In this document: piece by piece, positions 33,314 to 42,273 of the stretch
Numbering within the stretch: the first letter of the stretch is position 1
Layout: each line of letters opens with the position of its first letter
Assembly (NCBI GenBank): GCA_018375675.1
Contig: JAHACW010000006.1
Coordinates: 1-60,697 of the forward strand
Direction: 5' to 3'
DNA length: 60,697 nucleotides
DNA from: Actinomyces sp.
Lineage (GTDB): Bacteria > Actinomycetota > Actinomycetes > Actinomycetales > Actinomycetaceae
Position numbers and translations under genes: made by a program
Notes under the pieces: generated by a model
Told to the model about the DNA's origin: nothing
The model's database searches: none
What the model saw: only the letters and a program-made list of their open reading frames with translations

Positions 33314-33577
33314 GTTACAAACGTTGTCACACCACCCCTCATCGCCTTCAGGGTTGAAGTGTGCGCGTCAGTGGTGGGATTCGTGCACGTCGTTTTGTTA
33401 CAAACGTCGTCAAACCACCCCGTTTTTCAAGGGAGATTAGCGCTCCTTGTTACAAACGTCGTCAATCCGAGCCCGAAATTGGCTTTTTCTGGCGTTTTCG
33501 CCTGCAGATTGACGACGTTTGTAACATGCGGGGTCGGAGACGCATTAAAAATGCTGCAGATTGACGACGTTTGTAAC
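33314..33577. repeat. Mirror array 5 (52-bp period, GTTACAAACGTCGTCA word)
   Basis: GTTACAAACGTCGTCA (first copy with one change) starts at 33314, 33397 and 33449. The inverted word TGACGACGTTTGTAAC starts at 33510 and 33562. Steps are 83, 52 and, on the inverted side, 52. The two inverted units also share flanking CTGCAGAT. The rest of 33082-33712 contains no credible gene. Confidence 0.85.
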
Positions 33578-33712
33578 AACATCCGGGTGCGTCGGCCTTG
33601 CCAGGGCTTCCTATGAGCTTCGTGTCGGGTGCGGTGGAGGAGCCGGATGCGGGGTGGCGCCGCGACTACAGTGGGTGGCACCGAAACACGGTGGATGGGG
33701 TGTTGGAGGCCC

Positions 33713-34957
33713 TCAGTCGAGGCTGAGGTGGCGAGGCGTGCGCTTGCCGCCGCGGGCGATCACCCAGAACGCGAACCACGCGCCGGCCGAGCCGATGATC
33801 ATGACGAGCACCATCGGCACGGCGCTGTCGCCGCCCGAGGTCGCCAGGGGAGCGGCAATGCCGTTCGCGATCGACTGGAACACACCCATCACGGATGATG
33901 CCGTGCCCGCGTGCTCGCGTGCCTCGCTCATGGCCTGTGCGCCCGAGTTGCCGAAAATAAACGCGTTCGCCGTCATGATGAGCGCGAAGCCCACGCACGT
34001 GAGGATCAGCGGCAGGTTGAGGAGGAACGTCGAGATTGCCAGTGTCACCACGCCGGTCGCCGCGATCGTGAGGCCCGCGATGATGAGTGTGCGTGGTGTG
34101 AAGTGGGAGATCAGGCGCACGTTGACCAGCGCGAAGCCGGTCGACAGCAGCGCGTTAAACGCAAACACCCACGCGAAGGCCATGGGGGACAGGCCCAGCG
34201 GCCCCTGCAGCACGTAGGTGGCGTTCGAGATGTAGCCGAACATGCAGAAGCTCGAGAAGGCGTTGGTCAGCATGAAGCCCACGAAGGGGCGGATGCGCAC
34301 GACCTGGACGAGGCCGTGGAAGAACCGCGGAATACCGCCGGGGTGGCGGCGCTCCTCGGGCAGAGACTCGGGCACGACGAACCACGCGAGGGCTGCCATG
34401 AGCAGCGTGAAGGCGGCGAGCGCCCAGAAGACGACCCTCCACGTCGCGTGCGTGATGATGAAGGCGCCGAGGACCGGGGCGAGCATAGGCGCGAAGCCGA
34501 TGATCGCCTGGAGGATGCTCATCGCGCGAGCCAGCGTCTTGCCGTGTGCGACGTCGACGAGGATCGCGCGGCCCACCGAGGAGGCGACGCCGCCGCCGAG
34601 GCCCTGGAAGACTCGGCCCACGAGGAGCACCCAGATGTTGGGCGTAAACACGCAGATCATGGAGCCGACGAGGGCGATGATGCCGCCCGCGACGATGGGG
34701 CGGCGGCGCCCGATCTGGTCCGAGATGGCTCCGCCCAGGACCTGGCCGGACGCGTAGCCGACGAAGAAGGCCGTGAGCGTGAACCCGAGCATCGTCGAGT
34801 TCGTCGCCAGGTCCGCCGTGATCTGCGGGAACGCGGCCGAATACATGTCGGTCGCCATCGGCGGCACGGCGTTCTGCACGGCCAGCGTGATCAGCAGGGC
34901 AACCGTGAGCGCCCCGCCGACGATGCCGCCGCGGTCCCGGGTGTCGTTAGTCGTCAT
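33713..34957 (-). CDS. MFS drug exporter, Bcr/CflA (DHA1) family, 414 aa
   Basis: Twelve membrane helices. The loop 2-3 motif is GGAISDQIGRRRPIV, and the helix 5 region has the antiporter-like IIGFAPMLAPVLGAFI. The helix 1 text PPMATDMYSAAFPQI is characteristic of Bcr/CflA proteins, which export drugs such as bicyclomycin by proton antiport, or amino acids/dipeptides. The ATG at 34957 is chosen because the conserved part begins soon after; CACAAT lies 12 nt upstream and no ribosome site exists, so it is probably leaderless. Confidence 0.88.
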   Translation of the reverse strand: MTTNDTRDRGGIVGGALTVALLITLAVQNAVPPMATDMYSAAFPQITADLATNSTMLGFTLTAFFVGYASGQVLGGAISDQIGRRRPIVAGGIIALVGSMICVFTPNIWVLLVGRVFQGLGGGVASSVGRAILVDVAHGKTLARAMSILQAIIGFAPMLAPVLGAFIITHATWRVVFWALAAFTLLMAALAWFVVPESLPEERRHPGGIPRFFHGLVQVVRIRPFVGFMLTNAFSSFCMFGYISNATYVLQGPLGLSPMAFAWVFAFNALLSTGFALVNVRLISHFTPRTLIIAGLTIAATGVVTLAISTFLLNLPLILTCVGFALIMTANAFIFGNSGAQAMSEAREHAGTASSVMGVFQSIANGIAAPLATSGGDSAVPMVLVMIIGSAGAWFAFWVIARGGKRTPRHLSLD

Positions 34958-35096
34958 GGTGTGATTGTGCACCCTTGGGGATACAAAATAGACGACTCGG
35001 TTGAATATTTGACACATCTCGCACGTCGCAGGGGCTGACGTGCGTACATGTGCACTGGTGGGCACTGCTCCTGACGCGCAAACGCCTCGACCGAGC

Positions 35097-38000
35097 TCAC
35101 TCCCCGTCTGTGCTCGCCTCCGGCGCGTCCGCCGCGGCCTCGCCAGTTGCGTTCGTGCTGGTCAGATCGCCGAGGCGCAGGTCCGTCAGGCGGTCGGCAA
35201 GAGGTGCCAGATCCGGGTGGGAAGCCTTCTCAATCGCGGCAAGGTTGTACGCAGAGAAGCTTGTGACCCCATAGAGTGCGCCGACAATAGATCCAGCAAT
35301 CGCCGAGATGATGCCAGCTTCTCCTCCGAGAGCCACAGACTGAAAAGCAGAAAACCTGTCGGAGAACTGAACGCTGACGGCGCAGGCGGCCGGAACCGAC
35401 TGCGCTGGATCCGCGGACGTACCAACGTGGTGACGTAATTGCTCGAGGGTGTCTTTCGCGAAGGTTTTGACGAGGCCAATTGCCCTGCGGGTTTCATCCA
35501 GCACATCTGCTCCAGGGGTCGGGATACCGCGTGGAGGGAGAGTGGCCACGACTTTGCAAGCCGCACGGAGCAGAGAGCGCTTGTTGTTGTGCCAGTCAAA
35601 CTTCCAGTCCAGTCCAAGTGACACAGCCGCGGCGACCAGTGCTGCCGCCTGGAACTCCTGGCTTGTGAGGTCGTCGCTTCCGCAGGCCCGCCATACGGCA
35701 TCGGCGAAGACTTCCGGATCAGCCGTCAAGGTCACGAGGCCGACAGGGATTGCTCGCAGAACGTAGCGAGAGCCCGCCAACCAATCTCCGTCCTCGGCCC
35801 TGGCCTCGTCCGCGGGCTCGGAGGGGGCCTCGCCCAGCAGACGAGAGGCCGCCGCCAGGACTTCGCGCGTGATCCGCGTGATCGTCCCCGCTGGTGCACC
35901 CGGCATGGTGGGGTGTGAGGAGCTGGCGTTCACCAGCTGGTCGCGTCCGTCGTACAAGCTTGCGATTTCTTCGGGGGACATGCCCCGGACGGGAAAGGCG
36001 ACCGCGTCTGCCACGGTGACTCCCGCCAACGCCCCGTAGATACGGTCGCGTCGTCTCATGTAGTCGTCTCCACGGTCCTTGAGGGCATCCGCTGCCGCCT
36101 CAACTTCCTCGCGTGAGGGACACGAGGCCGGGCCGGGCATGGTCGAGGCCAGCGCTCCGGCACAATTCGCCAGAACGATGCTCCGCTCGAGGGTGTAACC
36201 CAGGGCGAAACCGGCAGCCAGGGCACCCATGGACGTATGCAGCGCGCCGCGCAGATCAGTGGAAGTAACCGTTGGGGCGGGGAATCGAGTCACCTCCCCG
36301 TCGGAGGAATATTTGTCCTGCACCGCACGTGCGAGGTAGGACTCGTGTGTCTGTGCGCGGACCAGCGTGTTTTGATGGAAATCCGAGCGGACTTTGTCAG
36401 CACCCGAGCGAGGATATTTCGTGCAATCGCCGGATGGCCTCTCGTAGGAGACACTCCGGCACAGGCTTTCCGCCGAGTCATACCCCACCATGATCAGGAC
36501 GTTGTCGTTGGGGAGGGAGCGCTGGCGGACGTGTCCTTGCGACGCGTCGAGGATGATGCGCACATGATCGGGCAGGTGGGCGAGTGCATGCTCGCACGCC
36601 GCCAGAACGGCCTGAGATACAATGCCGCCATCGACGAACAGCACATCTGAGGGGCCCAGCGTGCGAATGGCCTCGTCCCACGCATCTTCGGGCATCTCCG
36701 TCATGCCCGAGCTTACGCTCGCACCGTACTGTTTCAGAGGGGGCGACAGGAAGCCGTTGTCGCATCCTTCCACGCGTGGCCCAGCGTCGACGATCCCTTC
36801 ACGCGCCAAGGCCTCGGCGATGATCGAGGCGCGTGGGCCCTGCCCGATTGGGCTGAGGGAGACGACCTCGACCCCCATGGCGCGGGCGGCGCACATCGCC
36901 GTGAAGGGCAGCGCGAGGTGGACATCCTCGCGGGTGGCCCACTCGTCCTCTGCGGGAACGGTGTCGTCCTTGGAATGACGGTCGAATCGGAGCAGAAGCT
37001 CGCTCATGACGACGACCCGGCCCACGGGAGCGTTGCCGCGGGAGGATCCCAGAGGGGTCGGCGCGCTTTCGGGTTCAAAGGGGGCGTATCGGTTGAGGAG
37101 ATCGGAACCGGGTTCCTCGAAAGAGGACGGCCCGCTCCTCGGCGGATGATCGGGAGCAAGCCCCGCCGCTCGACGGATCCACTCGAGGGGAGTGGGCGCG
37201 GACAGCGCGAGGAGCTGTTCGGCGATTCCTAGAACGTCGATGTGCGAAACTCCCTCGACGGGGATGGCGTCGAGATCCCTCAAAGTCTTGCGGGTATCGC
37301 ACACACCGGCCAACGCCGCGGAGACAGCATCGTACAGCGCGGGGTCACCACTCACCTCGCGGCATGCGGGGGGCAATTCCTTCGCCCAGAGATAGAGAAC
37401 CTGAAAGAAAGCCAGGGGGATAATCCGGTGAGAGGAGGAGATGTCGGCGAGCTTGGCCATGAGGGTGCCCATTCGCACTCGGACGAGAGGAGAGTGCGAG
37501 TTCGCTTGGACGTTGAGGGCACGCTTGGTCGCAGTAAGGACATCGGGCCCCTCCTGGCTCTCTCCGCGTGGCTTCATCGCAGAGACGACGTCAACGGCGT
37601 CGCACAGGGTGGTGATGGGGGACTTGTCCCGATTATTAATAAGCAGGGACACCGCTGCGGCGAGCAGCGCCGCAGACTGAAACTCGTTTTGATTTGTACA
37701 CCTGCAGGCGATCCACACGGTCTCGGCCAACGCCTCGGGGTCGATCGTTGACATTGCAATACCGATGGGGACCGCGCACAGGAGTCTGTCGCGAGCACTC
37801 CCGGCCGGGACGCTCCATTGACCCGAACGTATGGCGTGTACGCCGCCCGGGCCTCGTCGCAGCTGGTCGGCGACGGTCAGTGCCGACCTCATCGCGTCCG
37901 AGACTGTGCCATCCGGAGAACCGGACGCGGCCTCATTCGCCGCGTCCGCGCGAACCATGCCGGCCAGCGCCCCGAGCGCGTAGGGAAGTCGTGGATCCAT
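35097..38000 (-). CDS. Pseudoenzyme: ADP-ribosylglycohydrolase-like / PfkB-like / ADP-ribosylglycohydrolase-like fusion, 967 aa
   Basis: Three domains by eye. Residues 1-~310 are ADP-ribosylglycohydrolase (ARH)-like; ~325-630 are PfkB-like (RVVVMSELLLRF; GVEVVSLSPIGQGP; LRGALHTSMGALAAGFALG); ~645-930 are a second ARH-like domain. Metal-ligand motifs are lost: GDALG reads RADAA and ADAVA, the STDDT site reads GTITRIT in the second copy, and GGDTDT reads SGDPAL and GGEAGI. The kinase GAGD reads GALH, so the catalytic Asp is His. The frame is intact over 2.9 kb, so it is probably a functional non-catalytic protein. ATG with AAGGAGAG, 14 bp after the preceding gene of the same operon. Confidence 0.75.
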   Translation of the reverse strand: MDPRLPYALGALAGMVRADAANEAASGSPDGTVSDAMRSALTVADQLRRGPGGVHAIRSGQWSVPAGSARDRLLCAVPIGIAMSTIDPEALAETVWIACRCTNQNEFQSAALLAAAVSLLINNRDKSPITTLCDAVDVVSAMKPRGESQEGPDVLTATKRALNVQANSHSPLVRVRMGTLMAKLADISSSHRIIPLAFFQVLYLWAKELPPACREVSGDPALYDAVSAALAGVCDTRKTLRDLDAIPVEGVSHIDVLGIAEQLLALSAPTPLEWIRRAAGLAPDHPPRSGPSSFEEPGSDLLNRYAPFEPESAPTPLGSSRGNAPVGRVVVMSELLLRFDRHSKDDTVPAEDEWATREDVHLALPFTAMCAARAMGVEVVSLSPIGQGPRASIIAEALAREGIVDAGPRVEGCDNGFLSPPLKQYGASVSSGMTEMPEDAWDEAIRTLGPSDVLFVDGGIVSQAVLAACEHALAHLPDHVRIILDASQGHVRQRSLPNDNVLIMVGYDSAESLCRSVSYERPSGDCTKYPRSGADKVRSDFHQNTLVRAQTHESYLARAVQDKYSSDGEVTRFPAPTVTSTDLRGALHTSMGALAAGFALGYTLERSIVLANCAGALASTMPGPASCPSREEVEAAADALKDRGDDYMRRRDRIYGALAGVTVADAVAFPVRGMSPEEIASLYDGRDQLVNASSSHPTMPGAPAGTITRITREVLAAASRLLGEAPSEPADEARAEDGDWLAGSRYVLRAIPVGLVTLTADPEVFADAVWRACGSDDLTSQEFQAAALVAAAVSLGLDWKFDWHNNKRSLLRAACKVVATLPPRGIPTPGADVLDETRRAIGLVKTFAKDTLEQLRHHVGTSADPAQSVPAACAVSVQFSDRFSAFQSVALGGEAGIISAIAGSIVGALYGVTSFSAYNLAAIEKASHPDLAPLADRLTDLRLGDLTSTNATGEAAADAPEASTDGE

Positions 38001-38014
38001 GTGTTCTCTCCTTC

Positions 38015-39967
38015 TCAGGCCAGGTCGCGTGCCAGCAATTCGTCGGCCTCCGCTTCGATGGCGTCTCGCGCTGACAATGAGGCGGGGGTTGCCAGGGATG
38101 CCGCGCAATTGGCGAACAAAATCCCCCGCTCAGCCGGTATACCGAGCGCGAGGGCAGCCGCCAGGGTGCCGGCGTGAACCCCTGAGGTCTCGACGGCTTG
38201 TTCCTCGGTCAACGAAGGTGCCGCAATGCGCGTGACAGCAGGACGGATGACTCGCTGATCGTCACGCGTCGGACGCGCGAAACACACCTCGCCGCTATCT
38301 GCACGCACCACGACGTGCCGCTGGGTCAACAGGGCCAAGGCTGACGCCTGATGCTCGAGCCGAGCCTCGTAGTCATAGAGGGGGGAGGAATAGGGATGCC
38401 CTGCAATGAAATACCGCAAGAAATCACTGCCTTGGGGTAACCGCGAGGCGCGCACCGAGATGATGAGGTTGTCGAGGGGGAGACCTGGCACGAAACCCTC
38501 GTGCGAAGAGGCATCGAAGACCACGCGGGCGTGCTCAGGCAGCCACCGCACGGCCTCGCTCAGCGCATGTGCGTAAGCTTCGTCGGCGAGGAGAGACCCG
38601 TCGATGAATAGTACGTCCGAGGGGCCCATCGCCGCGATTGCTTGTGCCCACGTGCGGGCTGCATGGTCAGGCAGAGCAATGTTCGTCGAGATGTTCAGGC
38701 CCCGGCCGTCCTCGGTGGTGGCGTGCAGCTGGTATCGATTGTCGCCCTCCGCGAGGCGGGGGCCGGCGTCAACGATGCCCTCGCGCTCCAGGACCTGTGA
38801 GAGTGCCCCGGCAATCGGACCTTGGCCGAGCGGGCACAGCGAGACGACCTGCACCCCCATGCGTTGCGCCGAGATCAGTGCACGGAATGTGCCTCCCGGG
38901 GACTGGCCAAGGTCCCGTGCCCAGACGTCGCTACCGAAGCTCGGATACTTCTCGGACCGCAGGGCATGATCCATGAGGAGTTCGCCGAGGACAAGCACTC
39001 GGCCGGGCTTGGTCTTCCCACGCAGAGCGCCGAGAGGAACGGGAGGGGCGATGGGCTCGAAGGAGCTCTGTCGGGAGCGGAGGGAGGAGGCCAGGTCGAT
39101 GAATGAGGCCCGGGCTGGGGGTACGCAGGACGAGATCTTCTCATCCGCGTCGGGGATATCGTGCGGGTAGGGGACGCGCTGTGAGAAGTATTGTTCTGCG
39201 AAGTGCGTCAATTTCCCTGAAAAGGCGGCGTCGACCTGCGCGGACCCGTAGGGTTCAAAGAAATCAGCACCCCGAACGGAACCGACCAAGGCGCCCATGA
39301 GGGCCATAATGGCGTGCTTTTGTGAGCCAACGCGAAGGGGAGCAGACAGAAGGTGACTGTCCTGATAGTGCGAGGCCAGAGCGAAGGCCAGAGGGATGAG
39401 CTGAGTGACTGAAGCGGAGGCCCCGATCTGCGCAACCAAAAGGTCGATAGGGGAGTCGGCATGCTCGTTGATTTCGCACGCCGCGTTGAGAGCTCTGCGC
39501 ATTGTTGCCAGCACGTCTGGTTCCGGGCTCCATGAGCCATACGCCTCCAAGGAAGCCGTAAGGTTGACGGCCCGGATGAGTGTTTCCTCGACGCGGAAGT
39601 TCGCGCTGTCAATGCCCAGAGAGATTGCCGCCGCCACCAGTGCGGCCCCCTGAAACTCCGGACGTGTCATGTCGGAGAGCGCGCAGTAGTCCCACACAGC
39701 GTTCGAGAATGTCTGGTGGTTGCGGGTCGGTGTCGCAATGCCCGCTTTGATGGCGGAGATGATCAGATCGTACGTTCGATTGAGGCTCCCGCTGAAGGAT
39801 GTTTCGACGGGATTTCCGTTGGAATCGTCGGCTGTGAGCAGCGCGAGGATGCGTTCGCTGATACTTGTTGATTCCTCGATAGGATCACCGATTGTGTCTG
39901 CTGCGATCGCGTGGCCGAACGTCAGGCCTATCATTGCCCCGCAGGCCCGGTTGAAACGAAGATCCAT
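38015..39967 (-). CDS. Pseudoenzyme: ADP-ribosylglycohydrolase-like / PfkB-like fusion, 650 aa
   Basis: Same two-domain plan as the next gene upstream (706 aa), and clearly its paralogue (GAALVAAAISLGID; GVQVVSLCPLGQGP; REGIVDAGPR; LAAALALGIPAERGILFANCA). The ARH sites are destroyed: GDALG reads GHAIA, the STDDT position reads GSLNRT and GGDTDT reads GSQKHA. In the kinase part GAGD reads SGVH, again Asp to His. The protein keeps full length and normal codon use, so it does not look like simple decay. ATG with GGAGGG, 3 bp after the upstream stop. It may act as a partner or regulator of the intact paralogue. Confidence 0.78.
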   Translation of the reverse strand: MDLRFNRACGAMIGLTFGHAIAADTIGDPIEESTSISERILALLTADDSNGNPVETSFSGSLNRTYDLIISAIKAGIATPTRNHQTFSNAVWDYCALSDMTRPEFQGAALVAAAISLGIDSANFRVEETLIRAVNLTASLEAYGSWSPEPDVLATMRRALNAACEINEHADSPIDLLVAQIGASASVTQLIPLAFALASHYQDSHLLSAPLRVGSQKHAIMALMGALVGSVRGADFFEPYGSAQVDAAFSGKLTHFAEQYFSQRVPYPHDIPDADEKISSCVPPARASFIDLASSLRSRQSSFEPIAPPVPLGALRGKTKPGRVLVLGELLMDHALRSEKYPSFGSDVWARDLGQSPGGTFRALISAQRMGVQVVSLCPLGQGPIAGALSQVLEREGIVDAGPRLAEGDNRYQLHATTEDGRGLNISTNIALPDHAARTWAQAIAAMGPSDVLFIDGSLLADEAYAHALSEAVRWLPEHARVVFDASSHEGFVPGLPLDNLIISVRASRLPQGSDFLRYFIAGHPYSSPLYDYEARLEHQASALALLTQRHVVVRADSGEVCFARPTRDDQRVIRPAVTRIAAPSLTEEQAVETSGVHAGTLAAALALGIPAERGILFANCAASLATPASLSARDAIEAEADELLARDLA

Positions 39968-39970
39968 CGG

Positions 39971-42091
39971 TCATCCCTCCTGTGCGGCCAGCGCGTCGGC
40001 GGCAGCTTCTATCTGGTCACGCGTCGGGCACGAGGCTGGCCCGACGACCGTTGTGGACAGGGCGCCCGCGCAGTTGGCTAGCAGGAGCGCCCTCTCCAGG
40101 GGAATACCCTGTGCAAGTGCGGCCGCCAGGACTCCGGAGTGCGCGTCGCCCGCGCCGTTCGTGTCGATCGCCTCGACCCTTGGTGTTGGTATCGCGGTCA
40201 CGTCATTCGCGGTGGTGTTCGTTGCCGGCTGTGCGGGCCTGCCAACATAAGCGCCCTCGGCACCTGCACGGACGAGAACGGGACGGCCCAGCAGGCCGAG
40301 CATCGCGCGCGCCGCTTCGCGAGGCTCACGGCACCGGTCACGAACACTCGCGTCACCTCTCTGGTGTGCGATCTCCTGGGCCTCCCTGTGGTTCATCGAC
40401 ACGATGACTCCGTCAGAGGGCAACGAGTCTGGGATGCCGATGATGGGGGAGACGTCCAGGACGACACGCACGCCATCGGGCAGGACGCGCAGCGCTGCTT
40501 CCGCGGCCTCGCGGTTCGCGGGGTGGTCCATCAGGTAGCCGTCGACGTAGAGCACGTCGCCAGGGCTCATCGTGCGCACGAAGTCCGCCCACGCGCTCGC
40601 GGGTGCCATCGTCTCGGCCCCTCTCGTGGAGATGAAGGTCCGTTCGGCTCGGCTATCGATCAGTGCAACGCAGAAGCCGTTGTCCACCCCCGCCACTCGG
40701 GGACCAGCGTCGGCGATTCCTTCGCGCGCGAGAGCCTGCTTGATGAGCGAGGCGTTGGGGCCCTCACCGATCGGGCTGAGGGAGATGGCCTCGGCCCCCA
40801 TGCGGCGTGCCGCCACGAGCGCGTTCAAACCGCCACCCACATGGGGGCCCTTGTCGTTCACCCACTTGGTGTGGGTGCTGTAGAACTCAGTCGTCATCGT
40901 GAGTACGCGGTCCACGAGGATCTGCCCCATGAGGACGACGCGGCCGTCCGAGGGCGCGGCCGTCGGGGATGAGGCCGTGGTCTCCTCGGTGGCTCGGGCG
41001 TCGGTTGGCTCATCCACGGTGGTCGAAGTCGTGGGCTCGGAGTCTGCCTGCGTGTCTTCGGAAGCGGCGCTGGGTCCACGCAGCGAAAGCATCGCTGTGG
41101 CGGCCTCGGTCAAGTGAAGTCCGGACACGCTCTCTACCTGTGCGAGCATGGCGGCGTCGAAGGCCTCGACTCCGAGCAAACCGCCCAGGATTGCGCCCGC
41201 GATCGCGCCGATCGTGTCCGTATCGCCGCCGATGTTGGCGGCGTCCAGGAGGGCCTGCGGGGAGGGGTCGCGCGCGAGCAGGGCAAAAGCCATGGGGATC
41301 GCGTGCGCCGAGGCGACGGATGTGCCCACCTGCTCGATCAGGTGCTCCAGGGAGGAAGATACGGGGTTGGCGACCAGCTGCATCGCCCTGCGCGTCGCCG
41401 CCACGACGTCCGGGTCGGGGGTCCACGCGCCACGCTCGGGAAGGGAATCGACGTAGGTCACGGCCTTCCACAGCAGGTCCGTCATGTCCGAAGGAGATGG
41501 AGTGTCCCAGTCGATCCCAAACGACACGGCCGCCGCTACGAGGGCGGCCGACTGGAAGCCCTGGTGCGTCGCGTGGGTGAGCTGGCAGGTAGACCATACG
41601 GAATCCGCGAACACTTCCGGATCGTCCGTCGATACCGCGATGCCCACCGGCGTCACTCGCATTGCCGCGCCGTTCGTCGTGCCCATGCCTCGTACGCGCA
41701 GGGGGTCCTCGCCCAGCCGCACGCGCTCCAGAGCCGCCTTCGATGACGGGCCCAGCAAGTCAAGCGACCCCTGGGCCTTCATCCATTCCTCCCAGTTCAG
41801 CAGCTCACGCGCGAAGCCGCCCAGCTCCAAGGTCACGCCGCCCGCAGAGGATCCTTCGCCTCGTCCCAGGAAAGACGCGAGCGTAAGCGCCTGATACGTG
41901 TCATCTGTCGTCGACCCGGCCGGCATCCCCGGCGCGTAGGGCTGCGAGGCGTCCCCGTCCACGAGGCCGGTGATCGTCCCGTACACCGCGCGGATCTGCT
42001 CCGGGGACATCGCCTGCGTCGGCATGCCCAGCGCGTCTCCGAGCGCCAAGCCAGCCAGGGCGCCATACGCGCGAGAAAAACGAGGATCCAT
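39971..42091 (-). CDS. ADP-ribosylglycohydrolase fused to PfkB-family sugar kinase, 706 aa
   Basis: Residues 1-335 are an intact ADP-ribosylglycohydrolase: GLALGDALG (14-22), STTDDT (60-65) and GGDTDTIGAIAG (288-299) supply the dinuclear metal ligands. A 45-residue Thr/Ser/Ala linker holds the dispersed word at 40968. Residues 384-706 are a PfkB/ribokinase-family kinase with HVGGGLNALVAARR (417-430) and DTNGAGD (643-649, catalytic D649). The pair could cleave an N-ribosyl or ADP-ribosyl bond and phosphorylate the freed sugar or nucleoside; substrate unknown. ATG with GGAGGTG. First gene of a three-gene operon below tRNA-Lys. Confidence 0.9.
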   Translation of the reverse strand: MDPRFSRAYGALAGLALGDALGMPTQAMSPEQIRAVYGTITGLVDGDASQPYAPGMPAGSTTDDTYQALTLASFLGRGEGSSAGGVTLELGGFARELLNWEEWMKAQGSLDLLGPSSKAALERVRLGEDPLRVRGMGTTNGAAMRVTPVGIAVSTDDPEVFADSVWSTCQLTHATHQGFQSAALVAAAVSFGIDWDTPSPSDMTDLLWKAVTYVDSLPERGAWTPDPDVVAATRRAMQLVANPVSSSLEHLIEQVGTSVASAHAIPMAFALLARDPSPQALLDAANIGGDTDTIGAIAGAILGGLLGVEAFDAAMLAQVESVSGLHLTEAATAMLSLRGPSAASEDTQADSEPTTSTTVDEPTDARATEETTASSPTAAPSDGRVVLMGQILVDRVLTMTTEFYSTHTKWVNDKGPHVGGGLNALVAARRMGAEAISLSPIGEGPNASLIKQALAREGIADAGPRVAGVDNGFCVALIDSRAERTFISTRGAETMAPASAWADFVRTMSPGDVLYVDGYLMDHPANREAAEAALRVLPDGVRVVLDVSPIIGIPDSLPSDGVIVSMNHREAQEIAHQRGDASVRDRCREPREAARAMLGLLGRPVLVRAGAEGAYVGRPAQPATNTTANDVTAIPTPRVEAIDTNGAGDAHSGVLAAALAQGIPLERALLLANCAGALSTTVVGPASCPTRDQIEAAADALAAQEG

Positions 42092-42161
42092 GCTGCACCT
42101 CCGAACGCGGGCGCGCGCCCGCAGATAGCGTGAACGCCCCGGAACGTTCCGAGGCGACCAG

Positions 42162-42233
42162 TAGGCCCAGGGGGACTCGAACCCCCAACCTACGGATTAA
42201 AAGTCCGCTGCTCTACCATTGAGCTATAGGCCC
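42162..42233 (-). tRNA. tRNA-Lys (anticodon TTT)
   Basis: Cloverleaf with acceptor GGGCCTA/TGGGCCT, D arm GCTCAATGGTAGAGC, anticodon stem CGGAC loop... TTT in CTTTTAA, T arm GGGTTCGAGTCCC. CCA not encoded. 70 bp upstream of the fusion-kinase operon on the same strand. Confidence 0.95.
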
Positions 42234-42242
42234 AGCAGCCCC

Positions 42243-42273
42243 ATTGTAGGAGGAAGAAGTCCCCATGGCCCAA
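42243..42273 (-). promoter_or_regulatory. Promoter of tRNA-Lys
   Basis: On the minus strand TTGGGC, 19-bp spacer, TACAAT (42248-42243), overlapping the ribosome site and start of the divergent 209-aa gene. Confidence 0.45.

Noticed and set aside
34307..34319. Dispersed word in the MFS gene as evidence for an insert
   Set aside because: Here it encodes a normal loop/helix start (FFHGLVQV) of the transporter with no extra residues, so it may be coincidental.
35097..42233. Genomic island integrated at tRNA-Lys
   Set aside because: No integrase, no duplicated tRNA 3' end seen downstream, and codon use of the kinase-fusion genes matches the host.
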